Shown: piece by piece, positions 22,685 through 33,129 of the stretch | Position numbering within the stretch: the first letter of the stretch is position 1 | Layout: every line of letters starts with the position of its first letter | Assembly: GCF_033115175.1 (NCBI RefSeq) | Contig: NC_084845.1 | Location: forward strand, 2,048,501 to 2,112,500 | Direction: 5' to 3' | Length of the DNA stretch: 64,000 nt | Source of the DNA: Lepus europaeus | Lineage: Eukaryota > Chordata > Mammalia > Lagomorpha > Leporidae | The notes under the pieces: model-generated | The model's database searches: none | What the model was told of the DNA's origin: nothing | What the model saw: only the letters and a program-made list of their open reading frames with translations | Translations under genes and position numbers: made by a program

Positions 22685-22935
22685 ATGCTGTGGAGTGAGA
22701 CGCACAACCCTGGGCTGGTGACTTAACCCTGCAACGACCTCCGTTCCCTCATCTGCAAAAGGGAAGTCATAATGTATGTCCACGGGCAGGTTCCCCCGGG
22801 GGACATGGAAACTTGCCTTTGAGCTTGCTGCTCACTAGCTGTGACAGTGACTTAAGCTCTCTGACCCTCTCTTCCCTCCCCTGAACACTGATAATAAGCA
22901 TAATAGCCACCGCTAACACTGAGTAATTGCCAAGG
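22685..22935 (+). mobile_element. two MIR fragments in tandem
   Basis: The first (about 22685-22775) has GGTGACTTAACCCTGC and CCTCATCTGCAAAAGGG. The second (about 22830-22935) has TAGCTGTGACAGTGACTTAA and CTGATAATAAGCATAATAG. Both are sense and diverged. Confidence 0.55.
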
Positions 22936-22989
22936 TCATGTACTAGCCGTGGGTACTGTGACACAGCAATTATTCAGCAGAAGTTGGTA

Positions 22990-23135
22990 GTTATCATCTC
23001 GTCACCCACATCACCACTGTCATTACCACCATGGCCTTCATCCCCACCACCACCATCCTCACCCTCATCCCCATCATCACAGTCACCAACACCATTCTCA
23101 TCATCCTCACCCTCATCACCACCATCAAAGAATAA
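22990..23135. repeat. (CAT/CAC)n imperfect trinucleotide repeat
   Basis: Interrupted CAC, CAT and ATC triplets over about 145 bp (TCATCACCACCATCAAAG near the end). It translates to Ser/Pro-rich noise and is not coding. Confidence 0.8.
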
Positions 23136-23889
23136 TCACCGGTGACTCACGGTTACAAACTATCAACAATGTCTGGAGAGGGTGTGTGGTCATCTCAGCA
23201 CCATGCAGACAGATAGAGTCCCAGCCCCTCGTCTGCCCAGGAGCCTGGAACCCTTTCCCTCCTCAGACGACTGCTTACCGTCCGCTTCTCAGCCCAGCTG
23301 GAACTGAGCTGGAATTCTAACTACAATCCAGATCCAGGCACTCCCGGGCAGACAGGGACCCTGGGAGCCTGGAATTTCTACTCAGGCTCTGGCCACAAAA
23401 CGAGAGCGCTCAGAGGATTTTGCTCATTACCAACGCCCAGCCTCTGTGCCCCATGAGGAGGCAGGGGGGTGGGGATGTGAAACCTCTGCTTCCCTGGAGA
23501 CTGTGGTCTCCTGCATTTCCCTTTCTCTGGGCTCTCCCACTCCAGGTCCCACGGGACCTCCTTCTCCAGGGCGTCCCAGGGGGGCTGGAATCTGACTGCT
23601 GTGTCACTCACGCTGCTGTCCCTGGCATTCAGGCCCCTTAGAATTTCCTTTGCCCGGCTCCCCAGCCTGTGTCTCCCCATGTCCTTGCCACATCCCTCTG
23701 TCTCCCATGCCAGGGAACCTGCACTGGGGCTGGGGAACGTGGGGACGAGGACACGGACCAGGTTCACGGACAAGAAGCCCATGGCACAAAGCTCCAGTTC
23801 TGCTGGTGACCAAATAGAGGGAACTTACGGAAGGTGTGGGAGGAGACAGGCTCATGGTGCGTGTGATGCTAAAGCCCCGGGCTTGGGAA

Positions 23890-24065
23890 GACAGGGCCTG
23901 GAGCAGGTGCATGTGGTTTTGGACCCTGCTTTCACCATGTCTCAGCTGTGTGACCCTGGAGAAGCTGCTTCAGCTCTGTGGCTCAGTTTACTCTCCCACA
24001 AAATGGGATTCAAATAGGGCAAACTTCACAGGGTTACTGAATGGGTTCAATCAATTGATCCTTTG
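23890..24065 (+). mobile_element. MIR
   Basis: Sense MIR core: CAGCTGTGTGACCCTGGAGA, CTCAGTTTACTCTCCCACAA, AATGGGATTCAAATAGGG. Confidence 0.65.
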
Positions 24066-24545
24066 AAAATTCCTGGGAAAGGACCCATAAATCGTGCTGT
24101 GCATGAGTAGCACGTGCCTGGTTCTCTTCGTGCCGCTGATGACGTTTGCTAGTGGTCCCAATGCTGCTCATCTAGCCGCAGAGCTGCGTCCCAGAACCTG
24201 CAATCTTACACAGCATCTCCTGAGCACTCAGTGGGCGTTTGTAGATTGAAGGCGTGAGTGAGCGAGAGAGCAGACTCTGGGCCACTCACAGGGCGCTCAC
24301 TCTGTACCCGAAGCCCGCCAGACTTTCCCAGCTGTGAATCAGTGTAGTGAGCCCCGGACAGTGCTAACCATGGAGAGCAGGGACTAGCAGCGTCTCAGGA
24401 TGGAAGGATGGCATTCCTCAAACCTGCAACGTCACCCCTTCCTACTTCTATCCACATCCATTTCCACATCTAGTCAGCAATGACATCAAAATCAATATCT
24501 ATGTCGATGTGAACATGATACCCATACATTTAGATAACTACAAGT

Positions 24546-24618
24546 ACTTGAGAAAGTTCATGGATAATGGAGATCATTTTTTCATAATATGCACTTTCCA
24601 TGAACTTTTTGAAAGCCC
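24546..24618. mobile_element. mariner-type MITE, short form
   Basis: ACTTGAGAAAGTTCATGG faces an inverted CCATGAACTTTTTGAAAG across 73 bp, so both terminal repeats of the MITE are visible and it can fold into a hairpin. Confidence 0.7.
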
Positions 24619-24624
24619 CTTGTA

Positions 24625-25050
24625 TGCATGGATTTCAAAAAAAATCCTGCAGCAAAATACACATTTTTCTTTTTTAAAAAAGTTTTTTATTTAATGAATG
24701 CATTTTTACATAGATACAACTTTAGGAACATAGTGGCTCTTTTCCCCATACCCCCCAGTTCCCATCCCACCTCCCTCTCCCTCTTCCATCTCCTTCTTCA
24801 TTATGGTTCATTTTTAGTTTGACTTTATATACAGAGGACCAACTCCATGCTAAGCATAGCCTTCAACAATTTGCACCCACGCACACACACAACGTAGATA
24901 CAGTACAGTTTGGAAAGAAAACTGGCAGTCAATTCTCATAGCACAACTCATTAGGGACAGAGGACCTACATGGGCAGTAAGTGCACAGTGACTTCTGTTA
25001 AAACACACATTTTTCAATTGCATTTCCATGAACTTTTTGAAGTTTCCTCA
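24625..25050 (-). mobile_element. mariner-type MITE split by a rabbit-type L1 3' end
   Basis: MITE sequence (GCATGGATTTCAAAAAAAAT, AAATACACATTTTTC) stops at 24668 and resumes near 25003 with an ACACATTTTTC repeat, then CCATGAACTTTTTGAAGT. The duplicated ACACATTTTTC looks like the L1 target duplication. Confidence 0.65.
24670..25002 (-). mobile_element. L1 3' end, lagomorph type
   Basis: Minus-strand 3' end: a TTTTTTATTTAATGAATGCA start, then GATACAACTTTAGGAACATA, CCCATCCCACCTCCCTCTCC and TTTATATACAGAGGACCAAC. It is 5'-truncated, as most L1 copies are, and lies inside the MITE. Confidence 0.75.
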
Positions 25051-25414
25051 CATAGAAATGGAGGGGGGGAAAAGGAGATGGCAAAGGAAGAAAAAGAAGA
25101 TGAGCGGGGAGGGGGAGGGATGGGAAGGGAGGCGAAATTAAAGACGACGAGGGTTGGCTGCAGGAGTTCCTTATTTGCGCCTTGGCTGTCATCTAAGAGG
25201 AGGGTCACAATGGCGTCCACCTCGTGAGGTTATTCTGAAGTCTGAGTGACAGCACACAGACCCTCCTAAAAGTGCTTGACCCATGACAAGCTCTGCGTCC
25301 AGGTGACAATGGGCAAGGAACATCTCTCACTGGACAGCGGTGACAAAAGGCTGGGAGTCCCCGGATGAGATTCTGGATTTAATCCCGACCGCTGGGTCAG
25401 TCCCTCACCCCAGA

Positions 25415-25685
25415 TCAGGCTCCGGCAAACCGTGGCCCAGGGACTAAAAGTGATTTTCACGTTGTTAAAGGTTGAAAAAGTTAAAAATAATATTTTGCGG
25501 CACATGAGCGTTATGTACAAGTCAATGTCCGTGTCCATGAATGCAGTGTTTTGGGACACAGTCACGGTTCTCTGCTGCCTCCCACAGCCACCGAGATCCT
25601 GCAGCTGGCCAGGCTATAAATATTTACCACCTGGTCAGCTGTATGTGTGCCTACAGATAAAATCTAAGGACTACATGGAATCTGT
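25415..25685 (-). mobile_element. hAT-type DNA transposon fragment
   Basis: Sequence order (GGCAAACCGTGGCCCAGGGA, TGGGACACAGTCACGG, ATAAATATTTACCACCTGG) resembles a Charlie-group hAT MITE of mammals. The family assignment and orientation are from memory and tentative. Confidence 0.4.
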
Positions 25686-25822
25686 TCTCTTTATATTAAT
25701 TTAAAGATTTTAAGTCAGATTCCTGACTTCCGGTTAACCAAAGGCGCGCAGCACAGCTCTGGGAAGTGGAAATGCCTGCACTCAAGAGGCGCGTCCGGCT
25801 CTGCGCTCCCAGCGCGTCCGGG

Positions 25823-26788
25823 TCAGCGCAGCGCGGTGCGGGTTCCCCGGAGCCGGGTGAGCGCGTAGCGGGCTGCGGCGTGGACCTCGCGGTTTCGGAG
25901 GCTGTAGATGAGGGGGTTCAGGACGGGCGTGACCACAAGGTAGAACACAGCCACCAGCTTGTGATGCCTGGCGGGGAGGGCGCTGGAGGCGCGAGGGCGC
26001 AGGTACATGGCCGTCACCGTGCCGTAAAAGAGCCCCACCACGGCCAGGTGCGAGCTGCAGGTGGACAAGGCCTTGAGGCAGCTCTTGGTCGAAGGCAGCT
26101 TGCGCACGGCAGCCAGAATCAGGACGTAGGAGGCAAGGATGAAGGCCAAAGGCACCAGGAGGATGGGCGTGCCCAGGCCGTACACCAGCAGGTGGTTGGC
26201 AGTGGTGTCTGCGCACGCCGTCCTCAGCACAGCCGGAAGCTCGCAGAAGAAGTGGTCCACCGGGGGCCTCCCGGGGCAGTAGGGCAGGCGCAGCGCGGCC
26301 GCGGCGTTGGGCACCGACAAGGCGAAGCCCAGCACCCAGGCCGTGCCGCCCAGAGCCGCGCAGCGCGCCGGAGTCATGAGCGCCGCGTAGCGCAGGGGCT
26401 GGCACACGGCCAGGCAGCGGTCCAGCGCCATGGCGGCCAGGAGAATGGCCTCGCAGCTGCCCAGGGAGATGCCCACGTAGAGCTGCGTCCCACAGCGCGC
26501 CAGGGAGAGGCGGGCCCGGCGCGCCACCATGTGCCCCAGTGCCTGTGGCAGCGTGGTGCTCACGTAGGCTGTGTCCAGCAGCGCCAGGTGCGTCAGCAGG
26601 CGGTACATGGGCCGGTGCAGCCGCTGGTCCAGCGCGATCAGCCCCACCAGCGCGCTGTTCCCCAGCACGGTGGCCACGTAGGCCAGCAGGAGCGCTGCCC
26701 ACAGCAAGGGCCGCAGGGCAGGCGGGGCCCACAGCCCTAGGAGCACGAAGTCGGGGGTCCCGCTCCCATTCCAGGCAGCTTGGCCCAT
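25823..26788 (-). CDS. olfactory receptor, OR2/OR13-like, intact, with DRC motif
   Basis: Class II odorant receptor of 321 residues. A pyrimidine-rich acceptor (TTTCCCCCCAG) ends one base before the ATG, which supports the start. Landmarks: glycosylation site NGS at 7-9; GN at 43-44; Cys99 and Cys182; KALSTCSSHL at 239-248; PVLNPLIY at 288-295. HFFCELPAV at 179-187 points to the OR2/OR13 group. Two hallmark motifs are changed: helix 2 reads PMYRLL at 60-65 (usually PMYFFL) and helix 3 ends MALDRCLAVC at 120-129 (usually MAYDRY), so the DRY tyrosine is a cysteine. The frame is otherwise undamaged. The gene is very GC-rich and has long shadow frames. Possible readings are a functional but divergent receptor or an early non-functional one. 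Confidence 0.93.
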   Translation of the reverse strand: MGQAAWNGSGTPDFVLLGLWAPPALRPLLWAALLLAYVATVLGNSALVGLIALDQRLHRPMYRLLTHLALLDTAYVSTTLPQALGHMVARRARLSLARCGTQLYVGISLGSCEAILLAAMALDRCLAVCQPLRYAALMTPARCAALGGTAWVLGFALSVPNAAAALRLPYCPGRPPVDHFFCELPAVLRTACADTTANHLLVYGLGTPILLVPLAFILASYVLILAAVRKLPSTKSCLKALSTCSSHLAVVGLFYGTVTAMYLRPRASSALPARHHKLVAVFYLVVTPVLNPLIYSLRNREVHAAARYALTRLRGTRTALR

Positions 26789-27207
26789 CCTGGGGGGAAA
26801 GCGGAGGTTAGAGAGTGTGGCTGCCTCTGGGGCTGGGGTGTCGGAGCTGGCGCTCTCTCCCCCCTCATCCGCCCAGTGGTCTTTCTCCAGCCCCTCAGCC
26901 TGCCTCCAGCCCTCAAAATCCTTGCTGCCCTCCTACCTTCGTCCTCCTGCCCGCCCTCCTCAGGACCAGCAGCTGGTGTCGTCCATCTTGGGGTCGGCTG
27001 GCCCCGGGCGCCTCCACTCAGCACCAGGGCCTGCTGTGAATGGACACACGGATAAATCTGGCCGTTGCTCTACAGCAGAGTTCTTCCAGGAAGACTGAAG
27101 AGGGCGCCTCCTCTCCTCTCCAGAATCCCAGGCTCTGCTCTGTCCGCAGCTGGGTGCCCAGGGCTGACCTCAGGACCTGGCATTGAACAACATGCTTGTT
27201 GAAAGAA

Positions 27208-27535
27208 CAGATTGGGACCGGCGCTGTGGTGCAGCAAGTTAAAGCCTGCAGTGCCGGCATCCCATGTGGGCACCAGTTTGAGTCCCAGCTGCTCCACTTC
27301 CGATCCAGCTCTCTGCTGTGCCTAGCAAAGCAGTAGAAGATGGCCCAAGTCCTTGGGCCCCTGCAACTGCATGGGAGACCTGGGAGAAGCTCCTGGCTTT
27401 GGATAAGCCCAGCTCTGGCCATTGCGGCCATCTGGGGAGTGAACCAGTGGATAGGAGACCTGTCCCTCTCTGTCTCTACCTCTCTCTGTAACTGCCTTTC
27501 AAATGAATAAACAAATCTTCAAAAAATGAAAAAGA
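27208..27535 (+). mobile_element. CSINE
   Basis: Head GGGACCGGCGCTGTGGTGCA, body CTCTCTGCTGTGCCTAGCAA, tail CAAATGAATAAACAAATCTT followed by an A-rich end. Confidence 0.92.
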
Positions 27536-27686
27536 GAACAGAGGATCCTGTTTAGAGGGTTGGGGTTTCTCTGAAGTGTCACAGAAAAATGGTGCAGCCT
27601 CTTTGTGTGTTAGTTTATTCCTCCGTGAGACAAGAACAACCTGCACATAACTTCCAGGCTCCCTTGAAGACTGAGTTAACACACCT

Positions 27687-27992
27687 CAGGGCTGGCATCA
27701 GGTGCACCCAGTTAAGCTGCCGCCTGTGACACCGGCATCCCTTATCCGGCTGCTCTGCTCCAAGCTCCCAGCTAGTGCGCCTGGGCAGACAGCAGAAGAC
27801 AGCCTAATACCTGGTCCCTAGACCCACCTGGGAGACCCAGCCAGACTCACAAGCCTTTGGCTTCAGCCTGGCCCAGCCGCAGTGTGGCAGCCGTTTGGGG
27901 AGAGAACCAGAGGATGGAAGATTTCCTTTCTCCTCTCCTCTCTCTGTTACCCTGCCTTTCAAGTAGATAAAATAAATCTTTTTTAAAAATGC
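27687..27992 (+). mobile_element. CSINE, old copy
   Basis: Diverged head CAGGGCTGGCATCAGGTGCA, body GGAGAGAACCAGAGGATGGA and tail GATAAAATAAATCTTTTTTA. It has more changes than its neighbour at 27208. Confidence 0.8.
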
Positions 27993-27994
27993 AC

Positions 27995-29640
27995 GAAGCC
28001 CTTAGGAAAATGCCTGTCATGTTGCTTAGGGACTTGCCGTCACACAGCTGTATTTGCAGTCATTACCCTGGTTGCTGCTGTGGTTATCACTATATGGGCA
28101 TTGTTATTGTTGCTGCCATCTCAACACAATAAACCATGACCGTTTGCTATTTTTCTATTTTGTGTCAGAGCTCCTTTTGCGGGCCTGAAGAAAGACAAAA
28201 CTTTCCACCGGAACATACTCTGTGCAAGGGATTTTCAAACTCGGCGAGGACGGCACCAGGCCTAGGGGCGCGTGAGGAAAACAGTACGCTCAGGGCGGCG
28301 GAAGCTTGCCCAGGTCACAGACGAAAGGCTCCAGCCTGTTTAGATGGCTGAGGGCAGCGTCCGGGGAAGAGGTTACTTAGAACACTCACCGGGATTTCTC
28401 ATCAAGCAGCGGCAAAGCTTTCTCTGGGGTCCTGGAAATAAGGCCCTAATGACTGTTGTGCCTCTGAGAACGATGCAGGACGCTAGGCTCCTGGCCTCTC
28501 TCTGGTCCTTGAAGTTCTCCTGGGGCATTCGCTCCAGAGCCATCTGCTGCAGTAGCCACTTGTCTGGCCTCCCTGCCTCCAAGACTTCCAGAAGGGCCGA
28601 CCTGCGTTGGCTGATTGTCATAGGTCCTTGGTCTAATGCAGTGCGGATTCCTTAATTCCTACACAGCCTTTCATAGCTCACTGCCTCTGCCTGCCATCCC
28701 CGAACCTAGCACCGGACTGCAGGTCCCACTTAGCTGTTCACCCAACTCCACGCACACTTACTAAGTGGCTGCTGAGCCCACGATGGGACCTCCACAGGGC
28801 ACTGGGTGCCCAGGGAGTTCATAGATTCTACCCCCCTCTCAAGGAGACGTGATTAGCCCTAGGTTTGCAGAGTGACTGTGTGTTACAAAGACAGTGCGAT
28901 GGGCAGGCGGGCCAGAGAACGTGACCCATGAGTCCTGAGGATGAGGAGCCAGCAGGGCGAAGGTCTGAGAAGGCAGTCCAGGCAGATGGACGGTGAGGGC
29001 AAGGCCCTAGGACAGGAAGAGCTGCCACTGGCGTAACACCACAGGCAGCGGCTGAAGGGCTGTGGACGGTGGACAGGCTAACGCCAAGGAAGGCAGAAAA
29101 GCCACAAGGGCCAGGCTGCAAGACACTGCCCCGGGAATCTGCCAGACGCCCCTCCTCTCAGCAGCCTCGTACCTCCTTCCACAAGCAGCTCCAGAGCCTC
29201 ACTTCCCCACCCCAGGGCGTAGCCAGAGGCTTCTCTACGACGAGAGCAGGTGCGTCCAAGGTTCCTGGTGCCTAGACCCGGAAACTGAGATGACAGCAAA
29301 GTATCCAAATTGGTCTCATCACAGATGATGTTGAAGTCCTCTAACTGGTCCCGTGGAGAGCCCTGTCCCCGAGGGAGGGGGAGGCAATTACCAGACTCCC
29401 CGCCCCGATCACCCCACCGCCCCAGGCCAGGGCTGTCAGGACCAACCTGGAATCACACGAGAACCCCTAATTGGCCATCACTAATGAGGGTTTGGTGAGG
29501 GGATCGTCACCCCAGAGCACAGGCCCTGCCCAGCTCCCCTGAGACCTCTGCAAGTCCTCTCTGGATATGAGAAGTGAAGGCAGATGGGAGAGAAGCTACA
29601 GCACCTTCTCCACCTGCGGTCATTCCTCCCTCTCGCCTGT
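27995..29640. other. unique intergenic sequence, no gene recognised
   Basis: About 1.6 kb with few recognisable repeats. The stretch 28640-29060 has the look of an old LINE/SINE mixture but I cannot name it. Open frames near 28344 and 29062 have no start context, splice support or family signature. Confidence 0.4.
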
Positions 29641-29659
29641 CCTCTCTCTTTTCTCCTTC

Positions 29660-29661
29660 TT

Positions 29662-29709
<48 letters not shown>

Positions 29710-29752
29710 TCCCTCTCCCTCTCCCTCTCCCTCTCCCTCTCCCTCTCCATTT
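29660..29752. repeat. (CT)n then (CCCTCT)n compound microsatellite
   Basis: About 22 CT units pass into about 8 hexamers of CCCTCT. Long open frames on both strands (RERERE / SLSLSL) are artefacts of this repeat. Confidence 0.92.
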
Positions 29753-30188
29753 CTCTAAGATTCTCTTCTGTCTCCCCACAACCCATTGCCATTTCTCTCC
29801 CCCCTTTTTCTGTCTCTCTTCCCTTTGGACCTGGTCTTCCTCTGTGGCACTCTGTCCAAATGTCTCTACCAGTCTCCCTGCCGCCACATCCCTGTCCTTA
29901 CTGTGTCGCCAGCCCTCTTGGCCAGCCTCTGGATTGACCTGCCCTCTCCCTGCCTCTGCCTGTAGTTCTCCCCCTGGAAGATCCAGCTCTCTGAATGTAC
30001 TATGTCCCCTCCCTCTGACTTTCCCTCCCTAATTTTTCTCTCCATTCCACACATTTTGTATTTATTTCTTCTTACCTTTCCTTCAATAAAGTGTGGCTTT
30101 AGGGTCTCCAGAAACCCCACTTTCTTTTAAATTAGCACATTTCAGCATCAGTCTTCTCTAGCTCACTGGAGAAACAAGAAGAAGAACA

Positions 30189-30539
30189 GGCCGGCGCCGC
30201 GGCTCACTAGGCTAATCCTCCGCCTTGCGGCGCCGGCACACCGGGTTCTAGTCCCGGTCGGGGTGCCGGATTCTTTCCCGGTTGCCCCTCTTCCAGGCCA
30301 GCTCTCTGCTATGGCCTGGGAGTGCAGTGGAGGATGGCCCAAGTGCTTGGGTCCTGCACCCCATGGGAGACCAGGATAAGCCCCTGGCTCCTGCCATCGG
30401 ATCAGCGCGGTGCGCAGGCCGCAGCGCGCCAACCGCGGCGGCCATTGGAGGGTGAACCAACGGCAAAGGAAGACCTTTCTCTCTGTCTCTCTCTCTCACT
30501 GTCCACTCTGCCTGTCCAAAAAAAAAAAAAAAAAAAAGA
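30189..30539 (+). mobile_element. CSINE, second subfamily
   Basis: Head GGCCGGCGCCGCGGCTCACT, promoter-like GGGTTCTAGTCCCGG, body GGCCAGCTCTCTGCTATGGC, tail CACTGTCCACTCTGCCTGTC and a long A-run. High CpG content is retained, so it is probably young. Confidence 0.94.
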
Positions 30540-30589
30540 ATAAGAACAAGGCAACAGTCGGTTTGGTACCTCCTGATGCCTGTAGACTG

Positions 30590-30712
30590 GGAAGGGGCAT
30601 TGGAAATATTGGAGACATGTTTGGTTGTCACAGCCGGGATAGGAAACAGCTATTGAGAGGCCAAATGCCCAGGACAGCGCCTCCATTGTCTCCTGTCCAG
30701 TCAGTACCTGCT
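30590..30712 (+). mobile_element. MER20 fragment
   Basis: GGCATTGGAAATATTGGAGAC, then ATGTTTGGTTGTCACAGC, then GCCCAGGACAGC match the sense order of MER20. The ends are missing. Confidence 0.55.
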
Positions 30713-30881
30713 GCCCTCTACTGCTCTATCTTAAACTCCCGCCACTTTATCACTATCGCTTGGTTGCTACTTCCCTGATAAAGGTATCAACAGAAAGAGA
30801 TTTTTAAAATCTTGTTGGACAGGAAAACAGGTCCTGTTGTTATTTGGAGTATTTCAGTCTTCAGTAAGGAATCTGAAGAAG

Positions 30882-31245
30882 GCCGGCACCGTGGCTTAAC
30901 AGGCTAATCCTCCACCCTGCGGCGCCGGCACACCGGGTTCTAGTCCCGGTTGGGGCGCCGGATTCTATCCCGGTTGCCCCTCTTCCAGGCCAGCTCTCTG
31001 CTATGGCCCGGGAAGGCAGTGGAGGATGGCCCAAGTACTTGGGCCCTGCACCCCATGGGAGACCAGGAGAAGCACCTGGTTCCTGGCTTCGGATCAGCGC
31101 TATGCGCCGGCTGCAGTGGCCATTGGAGGGTGAACCAACGGCAAAAAGGAAGACCTTTCTCTCTGTCTCTCTCTCTCACTATCCACTCTGCCTGTCAAAA
31201 AAAAAAAAAAAAGAAAGAAAGAAAGAAAGAAAGAAAGAAAAAGAA
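30882..31245 (+). mobile_element. CSINE, second subfamily
   Basis: Head GGCCGGCACCGTGGCTTAAC, then GGTTCTAGTCCCGGTTGGGG, tail CACTATCCACTCTGCCTGTC, an A-run and seven AAAG units. Very close in sequence to the copy at 30189. Confidence 0.94.
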
Positions 31246-31371
31246 ATCTGAAGAAGCAGAAATCCAAATCTTCATATCTGTTCTTTCCACCACATGCTAA
31301 TTTGGTGGAATTTAATTTAATTTCCATGGAGGCAGAACAGTACAAAAATGCAAATAAAGTAGCTTCGAAGA

Positions 31372-31680
31372 GTGGGGATTTGGTCTAGTAGTTTAAGAAC
31401 CCTTACGGAGTACCTGGCTTTGATTCCAGCTGCGGCTCTAGACTCTGGCTTCCTGCTGGTGCAGACACTGGGAGGTACCAGGGATGGCTCAAGTACTTGG
31501 GTCCCTGTCAGCCATGTAGCTGGATCGAGTTCCTAGCTCTGGACCTTGGCCCAGCCCAGTCCCAACCATGGCTAGCATTTGGGGAGTGAACTAACAGGTG
31601 GAATCTCTCTTTGTCTCTCTCCATCTCACTCTGCCTCTCCCCTCTTTCCCTCCCTCCCTCAGCCTCTTGAATACATTTTA
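31372..31680 (+). mobile_element. CSINE, old copy
   Basis: Diverged head (GGGGATTTGGTCTAGTAGTT), recognisable body (ATGGCTCAAGTACTTGGGTC; GCATTTGGGGAGTGAACTAA) and a TC-rich end without a clear A tail. Confidence 0.75.
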
Positions 31681-32076
31681 TGAAAAGATGCCTCAGTCTC
31701 ATGATGGACTGAAGGTAGTGAGCCCGTCAAGAGTCTCAGCAGTCATGGAGGACTTCCCTGAGAGGTGGCTTCTTAGTAAAGTCATAAATAGAGACAATAT
31801 GGAGTCATGGAATAAACAGCAAGAAGATTTTGGGGTTGATGCATTTAAGGAAAATACAGAAAATAATATGGCTGGAGCTAAATTGTCCCCCACCATTTCA
31901 GTCCTAGAATGCTCTTCTGTCAGAATACATTCTTTCTTTCTCTGAGTTTCTTTCCTTCTCTGAGGAGTTTTGAATGTGGGATCCTCTGTGTTATTTCTGC
32001 TTTGCTTCCTTGTCCCCAAGGCTGTCTGTAATATATGACACAGGCTAGCTGATTTTGAGTGAAGAAATGAATACAG

Positions 32077-32307
32077 GGGACCAGCACTGTGGTGTAGCAG
32101 GGAAAGCTGCCACCTGTAGTTGCAGATCTTCCAGGTCTCCCACGCTGGTGCGGGGGCCCAACACTTGGACCATTTTCCACTGCTTTCCCAGGCCATAGCA
32201 GGCAGCTGGATCGGAAGTGGAGCAGCCGGGTCTCGAACCGGCACCCATATGGGATGCTGGGGCTTCAGGCCAGGGCTTTAGCTCACTGCACCACAGCACC
32301 GGCCCCA
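32077..32307. mobile_element. inverted (fold-back) CSINE
   Basis: A plus-strand CSINE head (about 32077-32120, GGGGACCAGCACTGTGGTGT) joins a minus-strand CSINE that starts in mid-body (32121, AGATCTTCCAGGTCTCCC) and ends at its own head complement (ACCACAGCACCGGCCCC, 32307). The two heads face each other with about 40 bp of inverted repeat. No A-tail is present on either side. Confidence 0.8.
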
Positions 32308-32309
32308 AG

Positions 32310-33125
32310 ACAATTTTACATATAATTAACAATAATTGTATTCTTCAAGCAAAAATTAGTGACAAAAGTGACTTTGTTTTGTGTTTTTAAAGATCCTCTG
32401 AATGTTCTCCTTAAGAGAAAAAAGAGAAAAAAAGAGAAAAAAGAGGAAAGCTCCTTAATTCAAACATTCCCCATACCACATCAGGCAGAAAATTGGCAAA
32501 GGAAACAGCAATATATCAATGCTCTTCAAGAAATAGCTTGGAGCTTACCAACCTCCCAAAAATATGTTGATTCTCCCAGGAATTCTTGCATTTTGGAAAC
32601 CATTGGACTAAGAGATATGCAAACAATAAGCATGACGCTATAAATGGAGGAACTCTGAACACACAAGAGAGGTTATCACAATGTAAGGAAGGGCCTCATC
32701 ACTCATTCTCTGCGGCTGCCCTTGGCTGGGGCAGGACACCCGCCCCCACTGCCTGTTCTCACCTCACTCATCCCCAAGGACACTGAGTGTTGCTTGGCAA
32801 CCAGACCAGCTCCTGCAGTCACACCTGCCACATCCTGCTCTTCTGTCCTGGCCACTTTGAACTTGAGGGAGACCCGGCCTTGTAGCCCAGCTGGCACCAC
32901 AGGGACCACGAGCTCCCAGGATCAGTTTCAGCACTGGGCCCCTCTGCATGCCCTTTGCTGGCATCACGTCTTTGTGATGCTGTGAAGAAAGACAAGAGCC
33001 ACACGAAAACCGACGTGCGTGGGGAAACGAGGGAGGCGTGCTTCAGCCTCATCCCAAGGTCTGAGGTGTGTACGACGCCCAGCAGACACCTACATCCACT
33101 ATAAATTGTCATTCCTGAAGAATGA
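32310..33125. other. no gene recognised
   Basis: Contains an A/G-rich simple stretch at 32413-32452 and a GTTGCTTGGCAACC palindrome-like site at 32787-32800 that fits an RFX X-box. No exon is supported. Confidence 0.4.
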
Positions 33126-33129
33126 AGAA

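Noticed and set aside
25766-26740. 316- and 324-codon frames over the OR2/13-like gene
   Set aside because: Shadow frames in very GC-rich sequence; they encode Ala/Gly/Arg-rich noise without domains.
29481-29937. Arg-Glu and Ser-Leu rich frames
   Set aside because: Translated (CT)n/(CCCTCT)n tract; same on the opposite strand.
31598-31945. 115-codon frame with a protein-like 3' half (DGLKVVSPSRVSAVMEDF)
   Set aside because: It begins inside a CSINE tail, has no family I recognise and no splice support; I cannot exclude an old retroposed fragment.
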